Below are positions 46,249 to 54,652 of a DNA stretch of 64,000 nt, one piece after another (position 1 is the stretch's first letter; the number at the start of each line of letters is the position of its first letter). The notes under the pieces were generated by a model, which did no database searches, was not told the DNA's origin, and saw nothing but the letters and a program-made list of their open reading frames with translations. Source of the DNA: Candidatus Woesearchaeota archaeon (GTDB lineage: Archaea; Nanobdellota; Nanobdellia; Woesearchaeales; UBA9642); NCBI GenBank assembly GCA_026002815.1, contig BPGB01000004.1:1-64000 (forward strand), in the 5' to 3' direction. Both the position numbers and the translations under genes were made by a program.

Positions 46249-46256
46249 TTTAAATA
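46249..46256 (+). promoter_or_regulatory. TATA box of the 525-residue protein gene
   Basis: TTTAAATA begins 29 nt before the ATG at 46278 and 17 nt before the ATG at 46266. The fixed 29-nt distance at other leaderless genes here favours 46278 as the true start. Confidence 0.55.
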
Positions 46257-46277
46257 TTCTTAACTATGAGTAGTATT

Positions 46278-47855
46278 ATGAAAGATATAGAATCGGAAAT
46301 ATTGAACAAATTTCGAAATGAGCCAAAAGAATATGATACAACAGAATTGGCAAAGGCAATATTTCCCGAATATGCGAATATAGAGCGATTAATTAACAGT
46401 CCAGATAAAAATCTTAGGAATGAAGGTAAAAAACAAAAATTTCAACTACATAGAAAGCTATTATATTACCTAAATAAACTAGTGGATGAACATATATTAG
46501 TGGTTTCAAAAATAAAAGAAAAAGGAGAAAAAGTATTTGTACTTGCGATTGATGAAGGAAACATAGTTATAGAAAAAGGTTATAAAAAAATAACTATAAC
46601 AAAACCTGCGGCTGTTTCTAACTATATAGAGAAATATGAGAAAGAAGGATTGATGAAAAAATTTGATGAACAAACATGGATAAGCAGGCTAAATGCAATA
46701 ATGATAGAATGTTCAGTCGTATCATTAGAAAAATCAAATATGTTGCTAAGAGAATTATTCAATAGTGTAAATGATGTGGTTGCATTTAATGATTTTCAGA
46801 GATACACTCGCTCAGATTATGAATCATTCTTGCAAAAAATTTCTCAAATATCATTAGACTTAGATAAAACAGTAACTTTAATAATAAATTTTGAAGATAT
46901 AGATCTTAAATTATTTAAGAGTTTCATAACAAAATATGCTCTTATAGCTTCTAAAAGGATAAATTTAATATTCAACATAAACTCTCGTGATTTGCAAAGG
47001 CATTCAGAAATATTTGAACATATAATAAGAGAATTCTCAGAGAGGAAAATAAAAATAAACATAAAAAACAAAGATTTATACATTGCACCTTCAATAATGG
47101 GTCGTTCAGGGATGTATACTTTTGATGACCAAGAATATTTAGTTTACACTAAATCAATAAAAGGAAGAGTAATAGGTTTATCATGCAGTCAATCAAGCAT
47201 AGCTCTCAATATGAATAAGTTTTTTGAAATTTATAATTCTGATTCTGAATTTAGAAGAGCAATTATTAATGCTGCAAAAGTTTTACTATTGGCAAACGCC
47301 GTTCAGAGAAGAAAAAACAACGAGTATTTTAGAGGAATAAATAATCAAAACACTCCTTATTCTGCAGATTTCTATAGGTTTAGTAAGAATTATATAAGAT
47401 TATGGAATTATGATTGGCATAAGGATTTAAAGAATAATAAAGAAATGATATCGTTGCTGAATAGCACAAAAGAAGTAGTTGAGAATTTCTGTATTTCAGA
47501 GGAAACGATATTTAAGAGTTGTGGAATACCTATAAGGTTTAGAATTGCTCTTAGTTCTGCATTCAGAAATTTTGATGTAAAATTTATGGGTGAAAGAGAG
47601 TATAGAAAAACTACAGTTAATGGAATAAATGATTATTATTCAGGGGAAATTAAGGATTTTATAATAGCTAGAGAGAAAATTTTCGAGATATTCGATGGTT
47701 GTGACAGATTACGATTATTTAGGGGCAGCGATTTTTCTACTGATGAAGTATTAAGAGAAATGCTGTTTTTGCTAAATAATTATAAAATACCTTTTTTTAC
47801 CTATGATTTTAGTCAATTAAGAGGAACAGTAAAACTTACAAATTTTTTTGCTTAA
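46278..47855 (+). CDS. Large protein with N-terminal winged-helix-like region, unknown function
   Basis: A 525-residue soluble protein. Residues about 1-95 are helical with a beta pair and look like a winged helix (EILNKFRNEPKEYDTTELA, LHRKLLYYLNKLVDEHILVV, VFVLAIDEGNIVIEKGY). The remaining 430 residues are mixed alpha/beta with a helix-rich core (about 265-310). No catalytic motif, zinc site or membrane helix that I recognise. It is followed after 85 bp by the thymidylate-synthase-like gene, and its promoter carries the candidate Lrp sites. The pairing suggests a nucleotide-related or regulatory job, but that is only inference. Confidence 0.7.
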   Translation: MKDIESEILNKFRNEPKEYDTTELAKAIFPEYANIERLINSPDKNLRNEGKKQKFQLHRKLLYYLNKLVDEHILVVSKIKEKGEKVFVLAIDEGNIVIEKGYKKITITKPAAVSNYIEKYEKEGLMKKFDEQTWISRLNAIMIECSVVSLEKSNMLLRELFNSVNDVVAFNDFQRYTRSDYESFLQKISQISLDLDKTVTLIINFEDIDLKLFKSFITKYALIASKRINLIFNINSRDLQRHSEIFEHIIREFSERKIKINIKNKDLYIAPSIMGRSGMYTFDDQEYLVYTKSIKGRVIGLSCSQSSIALNMNKFFEIYNSDSEFRRAIINAAKVLLLANAVQRRKNNEYFRGINNQNTPYSADFYRFSKNYIRLWNYDWHKDLKNNKEMISLLNSTKEVVENFCISEETIFKSCGIPIRFRIALSSAFRNFDVKFMGEREYRKTTVNGINDYYSGEIKDFIIAREKIFEIFDGCDRLRLFRGSDFSTDEVLREMLFLLNNYKIPFFTYDFSQLRGTVKLTNFFA

Positions 47856-47940
47856 TAGATAAAAGTATTGAATAGAAAATATTAAGAAATATTAGGAAAT
47901 ATTAAAAATAAATATTAAAAATCTTCAAGAAAGAGAAAAA

Positions 47941-48606
47941 ATGGAAATTCATGAACAATTTGTTTATAATGCATGGATAAAATCTTTAAAATATATACTA
48001 GATAATGGTACAGATTTTATAGACAGAGATAAAAGAAATTGCAGAGAGATATTAAATTTGGTTATAATAATAGATAATCCCGAGGAAGATTATGAAAAAC
48101 CAATAGATGAAATGCAAAATTTTGACTGGATATATCCTAGTAAAGAAGAATTAGAGTCAATAATGTTACATAAAGAGAATATGTCGGGATATGATTATAG
48201 TTATGGTCCTAGAATATTTAATTTTAGAGGCGTTGATCAAATAAACAATTTTATAATACCTTTATTAAAGAGCGATCCGACTAGTAGAAGAGCAGTAATT
48301 TCTTTATTTGATCCATCTACTGACTCGAATGTAATGTCAAAGAATATACCGAGTTTATTATACATCTATTTTAAAATAAAAAATGAAAAGTTAGACCTAA
48401 CTTGTAGCATAAGAAGTAACGATTTATTCATTGGATGGCCAGGTAATATTTATCAAATAGTACTATTACAAAGATATGTTTCTCACTTATTAGGAATAAA
48501 GACCGGTTCTTTAACAACGATTTCCGGTTCTGCACACATATTTCATGAGCATTTCGAAATTATTGAGGAATTATTGAAACGGAAAAATTCTCAAAATATT
48601 TTATGA
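47941..48606 (+). CDS. Thymidylate-synthase-like protein lacking the catalytic cysteine
   Basis: A 221-residue protein with the thymidylate synthase fold: YSYGPRIFNF, SRRAVISLFDPS (the phosphate-binding Arg pair), CSIRSNDLFIGWPGNIYQ and GSAHIFHEH. In ThyA and the dUMP/dCMP hydroxymethylases the nucleophile is the Cys of a PC dipeptide at the position that here reads NIPSLLYIYF, i.e. Ser138. The enzyme therefore probably does not do standard methylation of dUMP. It may be a nucleotide-binding protein or catalyse something else. Shorter than bacterial ThyA (264) but similar to archaeal forms. Lies after the 525-residue gene, perhaps in one transcript. Confidence 0.8.
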   Translation: MEIHEQFVYNAWIKSLKYILDNGTDFIDRDKRNCREILNLVIIIDNPEEDYEKPIDEMQNFDWIYPSKEELESIMLHKENMSGYDYSYGPRIFNFRGVDQINNFIIPLLKSDPTSRRAVISLFDPSTDSNVMSKNIPSLLYIYFKIKNEKLDLTCSIRSNDLFIGWPGNIYQIVLLQRYVSHLLGIKTGSLTTISGSAHIFHEHFEIIEELLKRKNSQNIL

Positions 48607-48771
48607 TGAATGTTAATTAGTATTATTCACTTATAAATTTATATTATAATATTATATTGATATTATGTCATATTATATTATTGATATTATTTCTAGTTTA
48701 TACTTATGTCTAAATAATACTGTATCTAAATTATCAAAAAATTTATAAATACTGCATGTAAAATTTATTTT

Positions 48772-48936
48772 ATGACAATCGAAGATTATGAAGAGGATAT
48801 AAACGATGATTTTGAGGAAGACCCTGAATCTCTTAGGGACAACGATGAAATAGATGACGCAGAAGAAGCATTTATGGAAGGATATGAGGAAGAATTTGAG
48901 GAAGATGAAGAAGAACCTGAACTAGAAGAGGAGTAA
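48772..48936 (+). CDS. Small, strongly acidic protein, 54 residues
   Basis: Short gene with a clear leaderless promoter: TTTATAAAT starts 30 nt before the ATG. The product is over half Asp and Glu, with a hydrophobic core motif AEEAFMEGYEEEF and an acidic tail ending EPELEEE. No Lys except none seen, one Arg. The motif AFM-x-GYEE makes a random frame unlikely. Possible roles are a basic-protein chaperone or a nucleoprotein partner; unknown. Confidence 0.75.
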   Translation: MTIEDYEEDINDDFEEDPESLRDNDEIDDAEEAFMEGYEEEFEEDEEEPELEEE

Positions 48937-49017
48937 TATATTTTTTATACTATTTTTTTCTATGAGACCTTCTATCAAGATAATTAATCTGAAAAACTCT
49001 TAATATTATTATTAAAT

Positions 49018-49293
49018 TTATTCTAAACCGAAACTGTCTGTAAATTCTGAAATTAATTTATACTTATTCAGATAATCAAAACCTTTTTGTGTAAGAGAAT
49101 AAGTTTTACCGTTTTTATCTATGTTTAATACTATAAAATCCTTATTTATTAACTCTTTTAAATATGTCTCCATCATTTGATGAGATAAGTTTGATTTGTA
49201 AAGTATATGGGTAGGCTTAATACGGTTATTTTTGTCATGAATAGCCTTTAATATATCATAAATTATTTGTAATTTATCTCTTTTTTTTGCCAT
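49018..49293 (-). CDS. Winged-helix DNA-binding protein (HTH_45-like)
   Basis: A 91-residue archaeal regulator: KLQIIYDILKAIHD, a recognition helix region (THILYKSNLSHQMMETYLKE) and a wing (FIVLNIDKNGKTYSLTQKG) ending with a dimerisation helix. The pattern fits the archaeal ArnR1/HTH_45 group. It overlaps the 3' end of the membrane-protein gene upstream by 20 bp, so both are translated from one mRNA. Confidence 0.85.
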   Translation of the reverse strand: MAKKRDKLQIIYDILKAIHDKNNRIKPTHILYKSNLSHQMMETYLKELINKDFIVLNIDKNGKTYSLTQKGFDYLNKYKLISEFTDSFGLE

Positions 49294-49951
49294 GTTTAAT
49301 CATCATAAACAAATTAATTAATATTATTATATAAGCTATAAATTCTAAAATATGTCCTATAACGTAGTATATTTCGTAGTCTACTGAAAAAAACAAATAT
49401 AAAACCCCCAATAGAAGAAAAATCATAGATAAAAGAACCATGAATGTATGCATTGTTTTATGTCTCAAATAATTTATAAAATAGTTAATGACTATAAAAA
49501 CCAGCAATATTGCTGAAAGCATATAAAAAAGCATGAGTTTATTCCAACTGAATAGTATAGAGGTAATAATTACTGCGATTAGTAAGAATGCTATTTTTAT
49601 GTTATCTACTTTAAACTGTATATATGCTAGTATTATTAATCCCATTATAAAGAAAAGTGCATGTAAGTATAGTCCAAATAAATTGAGAAGCGCGGCATCA
49701 CGAAGATTTATTAAAGAAACAACATCATTATCAAGTTTATATAATATAATGATGTTGAGTATTGATTGTATTAAATAAGATAAAAAGATAAATATAAATG
49801 CTGTACTGAATAGTTTTGCAGATTCTTTTTCTGTTAATTTGTAAACTTTAAATGCGTAATAACTAACTATTAAAGTTATTACTGCAAAAATAATTTCTAA
49901 TATTATGCTATAGTTTAAAAACCATTTTGGACTTATGAATACATACCCCAT
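49274..49951 (-). CDS. Seven-helix membrane protein paired with a winged-helix regulator
   Basis: A 225-residue protein with seven hydrophobic helices and a basic C-terminus (MIKHGKKKR). No motif beyond the helices. Because its end overlaps the start of a winged-helix regulator, the two may form a membrane sensor plus cytoplasmic DNA-binding unit, an arrangement known from archaeal membrane-tethered regulators; this is inference from gene order. Confidence 0.7.
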   Translation of the reverse strand: MGYVFISPKWFLNYSIILEIIFAVITLIVSYYAFKVYKLTEKESAKLFSTAFIFIFLSYLIQSILNIIILYKLDNDVVSLINLRDAALLNLFGLYLHALFFIMGLIILAYIQFKVDNIKIAFLLIAVIITSILFSWNKLMLFYMLSAILLVFIVINYFINYLRHKTMHTFMVLLSMIFLLLGVLYLFFSVDYEIYYVIGHILEFIAYIIILINLFMMIKHGKKKR

Positions 49952-50296
49952 ATTACTTAAGATAAAAAATTCATTTTTAAACTTTGTGGAATTATATTAA
50001 AGAATATCATTTAATAACCAATATATAAGCAATAAGCTATATTAAATAGTTGGCTTGAAAATACTCTTAAAACCCCACGCATTCAAGCCAACATATATTA
50101 AATCATCTTAATATATAAAATATATTAAATCGGATAAATCATATTTTAAGCATTAAAGTCATTATTACGCATAACTCATTATTAAAATTACAAATATAAA
50201 AAAATAAAAGATAATAACTAAAATAATGAATAAAAATATAGCATATTAATTAATACTTTATTATAAAATATAATTAAAATATAATATAAAGTACTA
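49952..50296. other. Spacer with a long perfect inverted repeat, 345 bp
   Basis: GTTGGCTTGAA (50049-50059) and TTCAAGCCAAC (50082-50092) form an 11-bp perfect stem with a 22-base loop that includes AACCCCACGC. It is the only G/C-containing island in an otherwise A/T spacer behind thrS. It has no T-run directly after it and resembles neither tRNA nor C/D-box RNA. It may be a structured small RNA, a processing signal or a protein site. Confidence 0.5.
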
Positions 50297-52213
50297 TTAA
50301 AAATCAAATGTTAAATTTCTATTTTTTATGTTTTCGAGAATTTTATTTAAGAAATCTTCATTAGATATTCCAAATTTTACTTTCCCATCTAAATTTCTAA
50401 CAGCTAAAGTATTATTTTGGATTTCCTTATCACCTATTGTTATCATTAAGGGTATTTTTTTAATCTGTGAATCTCTAACTTTTTTAGGAGTAGATTCAGT
50501 TCTTGAATCAATTTCTACTCTTAAACCTTTTGATTCCCATATATTCTTTAAATTTTTACAATATTCAATATGCCTATCTGCAATAGGTAAGAATACAGCA
50601 TGAACGGGCGATAACCATAAAGGAAATCTTCCAGCGAAATGTTCTATTATTATTCCAAAAAATCGTTCCAAAGATCCTAGAATCGCTCTATGTATAACAA
50701 CAGGAGTTTTTCTTTGTCCATCTATATCATCATAATGTAATTCAAATCTTTGAGGCATTTGGAAGTCAAGCTGTATTGTTGCAAGTTGCCATTGTCTTCC
50801 GAGAGCATCTTTTACTTTTACATCTATTTTCGGACCATAAAATGCTCCATCTCCCTCATTAATTTTATAATCTAATCCGGCCAGTTTTAGTGCATTTATT
50901 AAATTATTTTCTGCTATGTCCCAAGTTTCTTTTTCACCTAAAAAATGTTCTGGTCTAGTAGATAAATGTATTTCATCAATTTTTAAATTAAATATCTTAT
51001 ATATCTTTTTGATTTTTTCTAATAAAGCAATTATTTCCTGTTCTATTTGTTCTTTAGTTACGAATATATGCGTATCGTCTTGTGATAAGCTTCTTACTCT
51101 TACTAATCCTGTTAATGTTCCTGACTTTTCATTTCTATACAAAGTTGTTGTTTCTGCAATTCTATAAGGAAGATCTTTATAGGAGAAAGTCCCCTTCTTA
51201 AATATTAACATGTGTGCAGGACAATTCATTGGCTTAATTCCTATATCAATATTATCTTCAGCATGATGCATATGGAACATGTCGTCTTTATAATGTTCCC
51301 AATGACCTGATTTCTTCCATAATTCTGCATTCAAAATTTGAGGAGTTCTAACTTCATTATACCCGGGACCATATGATTCTTCTCTTACAAATTTTAATAG
51401 TTCAATAAGGACAGTCATTCCTTTAGGAAGAAAAAAAGGCATTCCAGGAGCATATTCATGAACCATAAACAGCTCCATTTCCTTTCCTATTTTTCTATGA
51501 TCTCTCTTTTCAGCTTCCTCAAGAATTTTTAAGTATTCGTCAAGTTCTTTCTTGGTATTGAATGCGACACCATATATTCTTTGTAGTTGTTTATTATTTG
51601 CATTTCCCCTCCAATATGCTCCAGCAACTTTTGTGAGTTTCCATGCTCTTAATCTTGAGGTTCTTGGAACGTGAGGACCTCTGCATAAATCTAAGAATTC
51701 TCCCTGCCTGTAAATGCTTACTTTTTCATTCATCTCTTCAATTAATTCAATCTTATACTTGTTTGATGCAAAAATCTTAAGTGCTTCATTTTTAGTTATT
51801 TCTTCTCTTGTTATCTCTAAGTCTTCATTAACTATATTATTCATTTCCTGTTCTATAATACTTAAATCCTCTGGTTTAAAGGTTTTTTCAGAGTCAACAT
51901 CATAATAGAAACCATTTTCAACAACTGGGCCTATTGTTAATTTTGTATTAGGAAAGAGACGTAGAATTGCCTGAGCCATTAAGTGTGCACAGGAGTGTCT
52001 TATAACTTCTAATCCCTCTGGTTCTTTTCCTGTCAATATTTCGATGTTAGAATCCTCATTTATTTTAAAAGAAAGATCAACGATCCTTCCGTTTACTTTT
52101 GCTGCTACGGCATCCTTTGCTAATCTTGGAGAAACTCTTTCTGCAATAGACATACAAGTTGTGCCTTTTTCAAAATTATCTTTACTACCATCAGGAAAAG
52201 TTATTATTATCAT
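50297..52213 (-). CDS. thrS: Threonyl-tRNA synthetase, bacterial type
   Basis: Charges tRNA-Thr. The 638-residue protein has the complete bacterial layout: TGS domain (IIITFPDGSKDNFEKGT), N2 editing domain with HSCAHLMAQA, then class II core with motif 2 (TLYRNEKSG, VRSLSQDDTHIF), the zinc ligands in MNCPAHM, DDTH and VIHRAILGS, and an anticodon-binding domain. Archaeal ThrRS normally carries a different, D-Tyr-deacylase-like editing domain, so this gene was probably taken from bacteria. TTTAAATT on its strand lies about 28 nt before the ATG. Confidence 0.97.
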   Translation of the reverse strand: MIIITFPDGSKDNFEKGTTCMSIAERVSPRLAKDAVAAKVNGRIVDLSFKINEDSNIEILTGKEPEGLEVIRHSCAHLMAQAILRLFPNTKLTIGPVVENGFYYDVDSEKTFKPEDLSIIEQEMNNIVNEDLEITREEITKNEALKIFASNKYKIELIEEMNEKVSIYRQGEFLDLCRGPHVPRTSRLRAWKLTKVAGAYWRGNANNKQLQRIYGVAFNTKKELDEYLKILEEAEKRDHRKIGKEMELFMVHEYAPGMPFFLPKGMTVLIELLKFVREESYGPGYNEVRTPQILNAELWKKSGHWEHYKDDMFHMHHAEDNIDIGIKPMNCPAHMLIFKKGTFSYKDLPYRIAETTTLYRNEKSGTLTGLVRVRSLSQDDTHIFVTKEQIEQEIIALLEKIKKIYKIFNLKIDEIHLSTRPEHFLGEKETWDIAENNLINALKLAGLDYKINEGDGAFYGPKIDVKVKDALGRQWQLATIQLDFQMPQRFELHYDDIDGQRKTPVVIHRAILGSLERFFGIIIEHFAGRFPLWLSPVHAVFLPIADRHIEYCKNLKNIWESKGLRVEIDSRTESTPKKVRDSQIKKIPLMITIGDKEIQNNTLAVRNLDGKVKFGISNEDFLNKILENIKNRNLTFDF

Positions 52214-52331
52214 TCTTTTCTGAATGGGATATTAATTTAAAAATGTTATTAAATAATATTGATTAGTTTTTTATATCTTCATTTATCTTTATTAAATTCT
52301 CATAAAAAATAACTTATAGAAACCAATAGGT

Positions 52332-52529
52332 TTATCTTTTATCAACTTTATACATGAATGTGTTTCTTTTTCCTGTATTCTTGTACTTTATAATATTAGT
52401 TTTTCTTAATTTCTTAAGTGACATGGTAACGCTTCCTATGGATACTTTAAGTTTTTCAGAAATTTCTCTAGATGTAAACCATTTCCCCTTATTTTTGCAT
52501 AAAAAGTCGTATACTTCTTGTTGTCCCAT
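52332..52529 (-). CDS. Small winged-helix DNA-binding protein
   Basis: A 65-residue HTH protein: QEVYDFLCKNKGKWFTSREI, SEKLKVSIGSVTMSLKKLRK and a short wing. Typical archaeal small regulators of the MarR/GntR-like winged-helix type. Ribosome-binding site GGGGGT. Last of three tiny leftward genes. Confidence 0.82.
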   Translation of the reverse strand: MGQQEVYDFLCKNKGKWFTSREISEKLKVSIGSVTMSLKKLRKTNIIKYKNTGKRNTFMYKVDKR

Positions 52530-52665
52530 TATAATTACCCCCTTGAATAGTGTAAATAATTTAAAGTATTTAATTTTTTTCTTTTCACTCCTAAGTTATA
52601 CCTTATTTAAAAATATTCATTTATAAATAAACTTTTATTATTTATAAATGAATTATACATACTTC

Positions 52666-52842
52666 TTAAAGAATTATTAATCCTATTATTAGAATTATTA
52701 ATCCTATACCTATAGCACTCCATGCAATAATCATATCAGTAGTTAGATTCTTAAAATATTTTATTGTATTTTCTATGAAAATATTTATTTTATCAGAAAT
52801 TTCTTTAAAATTTATTGATGTAGCCATTTTATCATAGCTCAT
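52666..52842 (-). CDS. Tiny membrane protein, 53-58 residues
   Basis: Small frame with a helical, charged head (TSINFKEISDKINIFIENTI) and a C-terminal hydrophobic anchor (AWSAIGIGLIILIIGLIIL). Start could be 52842 (58 residues) or 52827 (53 residues). Placed 14 bp after a zinc-ribbon gene in the same direction. Tail-anchored architecture with Trp at the membrane edge supports a real protein. Function unknown. Confidence 0.65.
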   Translation of the reverse strand: MSYDKMATSINFKEISDKINIFIENTIKYFKNLTTDMIIAWSAIGIGLIILIIGLIIL

Positions 52843-52856
52843 AAAAGAGCATGTAC

Positions 52857-52991
52857 TTAGTTATTAACACCTATTGCTTTTGTTGTTGTATAATTACAAT
52901 GAGGGCATTTCCATTCTTGGAATGTTGAATTTCCAGAATTTAATTTAATTCCTTTTTTTAATTCAGTTTTACATTTTGGGCAGATTTCCAT
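52857..52991 (-). CDS. Tiny zinc-ribbon protein, 44 residues
   Basis: MEICPKCKTEL at the start and WKCPHCNYTTTKAIG at the end give one complete CxxC/CxxC zinc ribbon, resembling short ribbons of transcription or ribosome proteins. GGTGAATGTT precedes the ATG, the usual ribosome-binding form here. Forms a compact group with the following membrane and winged-helix genes. Confidence 0.78.
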   Translation of the reverse strand: MEICPKCKTELKKGIKLNSGNSTFQEWKCPHCNYTTTKAIGVNN

Positions 52992-53335
52992 AACATTCAC
53001 CTTTTTATAATTTGCCTTATGATTATTTTAATTTTATTTTCTAACATGTTATCTTTTTTATCTTTTACTTTTTTTTATTCTTTTCTATTATGATTGTTCT
53101 GTTATTATTCTTTCCTATTTAATCAATTATTCTTATCCTTTAAATATTTTGTTTATTATTTGCATAAGATTACTGAAAAACACCCGAAAAACACCCTATT
53201 ATATTTATACTCTTATTATATCTATTATATTTTTATTAATTTATATGTATATACTAATGTATATTATATTTATTTATATTATACTTATTTATATGAAATA
53301 TAATCTGTTTAATAAATCGTAAATTTACCATATAC
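52992..53335. other. AT-rich spacer, 344 bp
   Basis: Tail of the DRG GTPase gene to the right and start of the zinc-ribbon gene to the left. GAAAAACACCC is tandemly repeated twice at about 53173-53194. Otherwise simple AT sequence with no gene. Confidence 0.45.
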
Positions 53336-54430
53336 TTATCTTAAATGAATCTCCAGAATATCTTTGTCCTCTAATTTATGATCTAGCATTAATTTTTGTC
53401 CTGGAAACTTTGAACTTCTTCCCCATATTCTACAAAATTTGAATTTAGAAATAAAATCTTTATGAAGTTTATTGCAAACATCCTTAACCGTATATCCTCT
53501 ACGTATTATCAGAGGGACATCCAAGTCGGGTTCTTTTCCAGGCTCTTTCAAATAGATTCTTATAAGATTGAGATTTTCAAATATTAATTCTTTGAGGTGT
53601 TCAATGTAAATTTTATCTTTTGCAGAAATCGCTAAATCAGCCTTTAGATTTTTAACAACTTTTTTTATTTGCTCTTCTGTTGCTAAATCAATCTTGTTTA
53701 TTATTGTTAATGCAGGGATATATTTTTTATTCCCTTCAATTACGTCTATTAGTTCATCGACATCAATGTCGCTTCTGATAATGATGTCTGCATTTATTAT
53801 CTTGAATTCTTTAAGAACGATTTTAATTGTTTCTATATCTATCTTTGTTAATTTGATTGTAGAGGCTATTCTTAAACCTCCTGTTGTTGTTTTAACAATT
53901 TTAACGTCTGGAGATTTCTTGTTTATTCTTATATTTGCATCGTATATCTCTTTTAATAACGCCGGATAATGTTCGGGCTGATTTACATCTATGATTATTA
54001 GAGCGAGATCTGCACCCCTCATTACACTTAATACTTCTTTTCCTCTACCAACTCCTGAAGCTGCACCGCTTACTATTCCAGGCACGTCAAGTATTTGTAT
54101 TTTTGCGTCATTATAATTCATAATTCCTGGAATAACTTTTAGAGTTGTAAATGCGTATTCAGCAGTTTTGGATTCAGCGTTGGTTAAATCATTTAATAGA
54201 GTTGATTTGCCGACAGAAGGGAATCCTATGAGGATAACTGTTCCATCTCCGGTCTTTCTTACATCGTAGCCCTCGCTTTTTTTTGTTCCTGAACCTCTCA
54301 ATGATTCTTTTTCTTTTAATCGAGCTAATTTTGCCTTCATTAAGCCGATAGCGTATTGCGTACTTTTATTGTATTTAGTATTAGCAATCTTTTCTTCTAA
54401 CTCCCTTATTTCTTCGCTATAATCCGGCAT
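53336..54430 (-). CDS. drg: DRG/Obg-family GTPase with TGS domain
   Basis: A 364-residue translation-linked GTPase of the archaeal/eukaryotic developmentally regulated GTP-binding group. N-terminal helical region (EIRELEEKIANTKYNKST), G1 GFPSVGKST, G2/G3 FTTLKVIPG and DVPGIVSGAASGVGRGKEVL, G4 NKID, the inserted S5D2L domain, and a C-terminal TGS domain (IRRGYTVKDVCNKLHKDF). Length fits. A TATA-like box is 29 nt before the ATG on the - strand. Confidence 0.96.
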   Translation of the reverse strand: MPDYSEEIRELEEKIANTKYNKSTQYAIGLMKAKLARLKEKESLRGSGTKKSEGYDVRKTGDGTVILIGFPSVGKSTLLNDLTNAESKTAEYAFTTLKVIPGIMNYNDAKIQILDVPGIVSGAASGVGRGKEVLSVMRGADLALIIIDVNQPEHYPALLKEIYDANIRINKKSPDVKIVKTTTGGLRIASTIKLTKIDIETIKIVLKEFKIINADIIIRSDIDVDELIDVIEGNKKYIPALTIINKIDLATEEQIKKVVKNLKADLAISAKDKIYIEHLKELIFENLNLIRIYLKEPGKEPDLDVPLIIRRGYTVKDVCNKLHKDFISKFKFCRIWGRSSKFPGQKLMLDHKLEDKDILEIHLR

Positions 54431-54652
54431 ATTATTGTTAAAATGTGTTTCTTATAAAAAATTTATGTTTATTATTTTAGTTTGCTTATAATTTTATTTT
54501 TATAGTTCTTTAAATGCCTGTAATTCTTTAATTGAGATGTATAATTATTCATTTTAAAAGGAACTATAAAAGAACAATCAAATGTATCAAAGAACATTGA
54601 ACTAATAAAAAAATAATAAAATTTAAATACTATATATACAGCTTTTTAATTT

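Noticed and set aside
46278-47855. Possible distant relation of the 525-residue protein to ribonucleotide reductases because of the TS-like neighbour
   Set aside because: No glycyl-radical motif, catalytic cysteine set or nucleotide-binding cone domain can be seen.
53094-53303. 69-codon frame rich in Tyr, Phe and Leu
   Set aside because: Simple A/T sequence that happens to lack stops; no start signal and no protein-like pattern.
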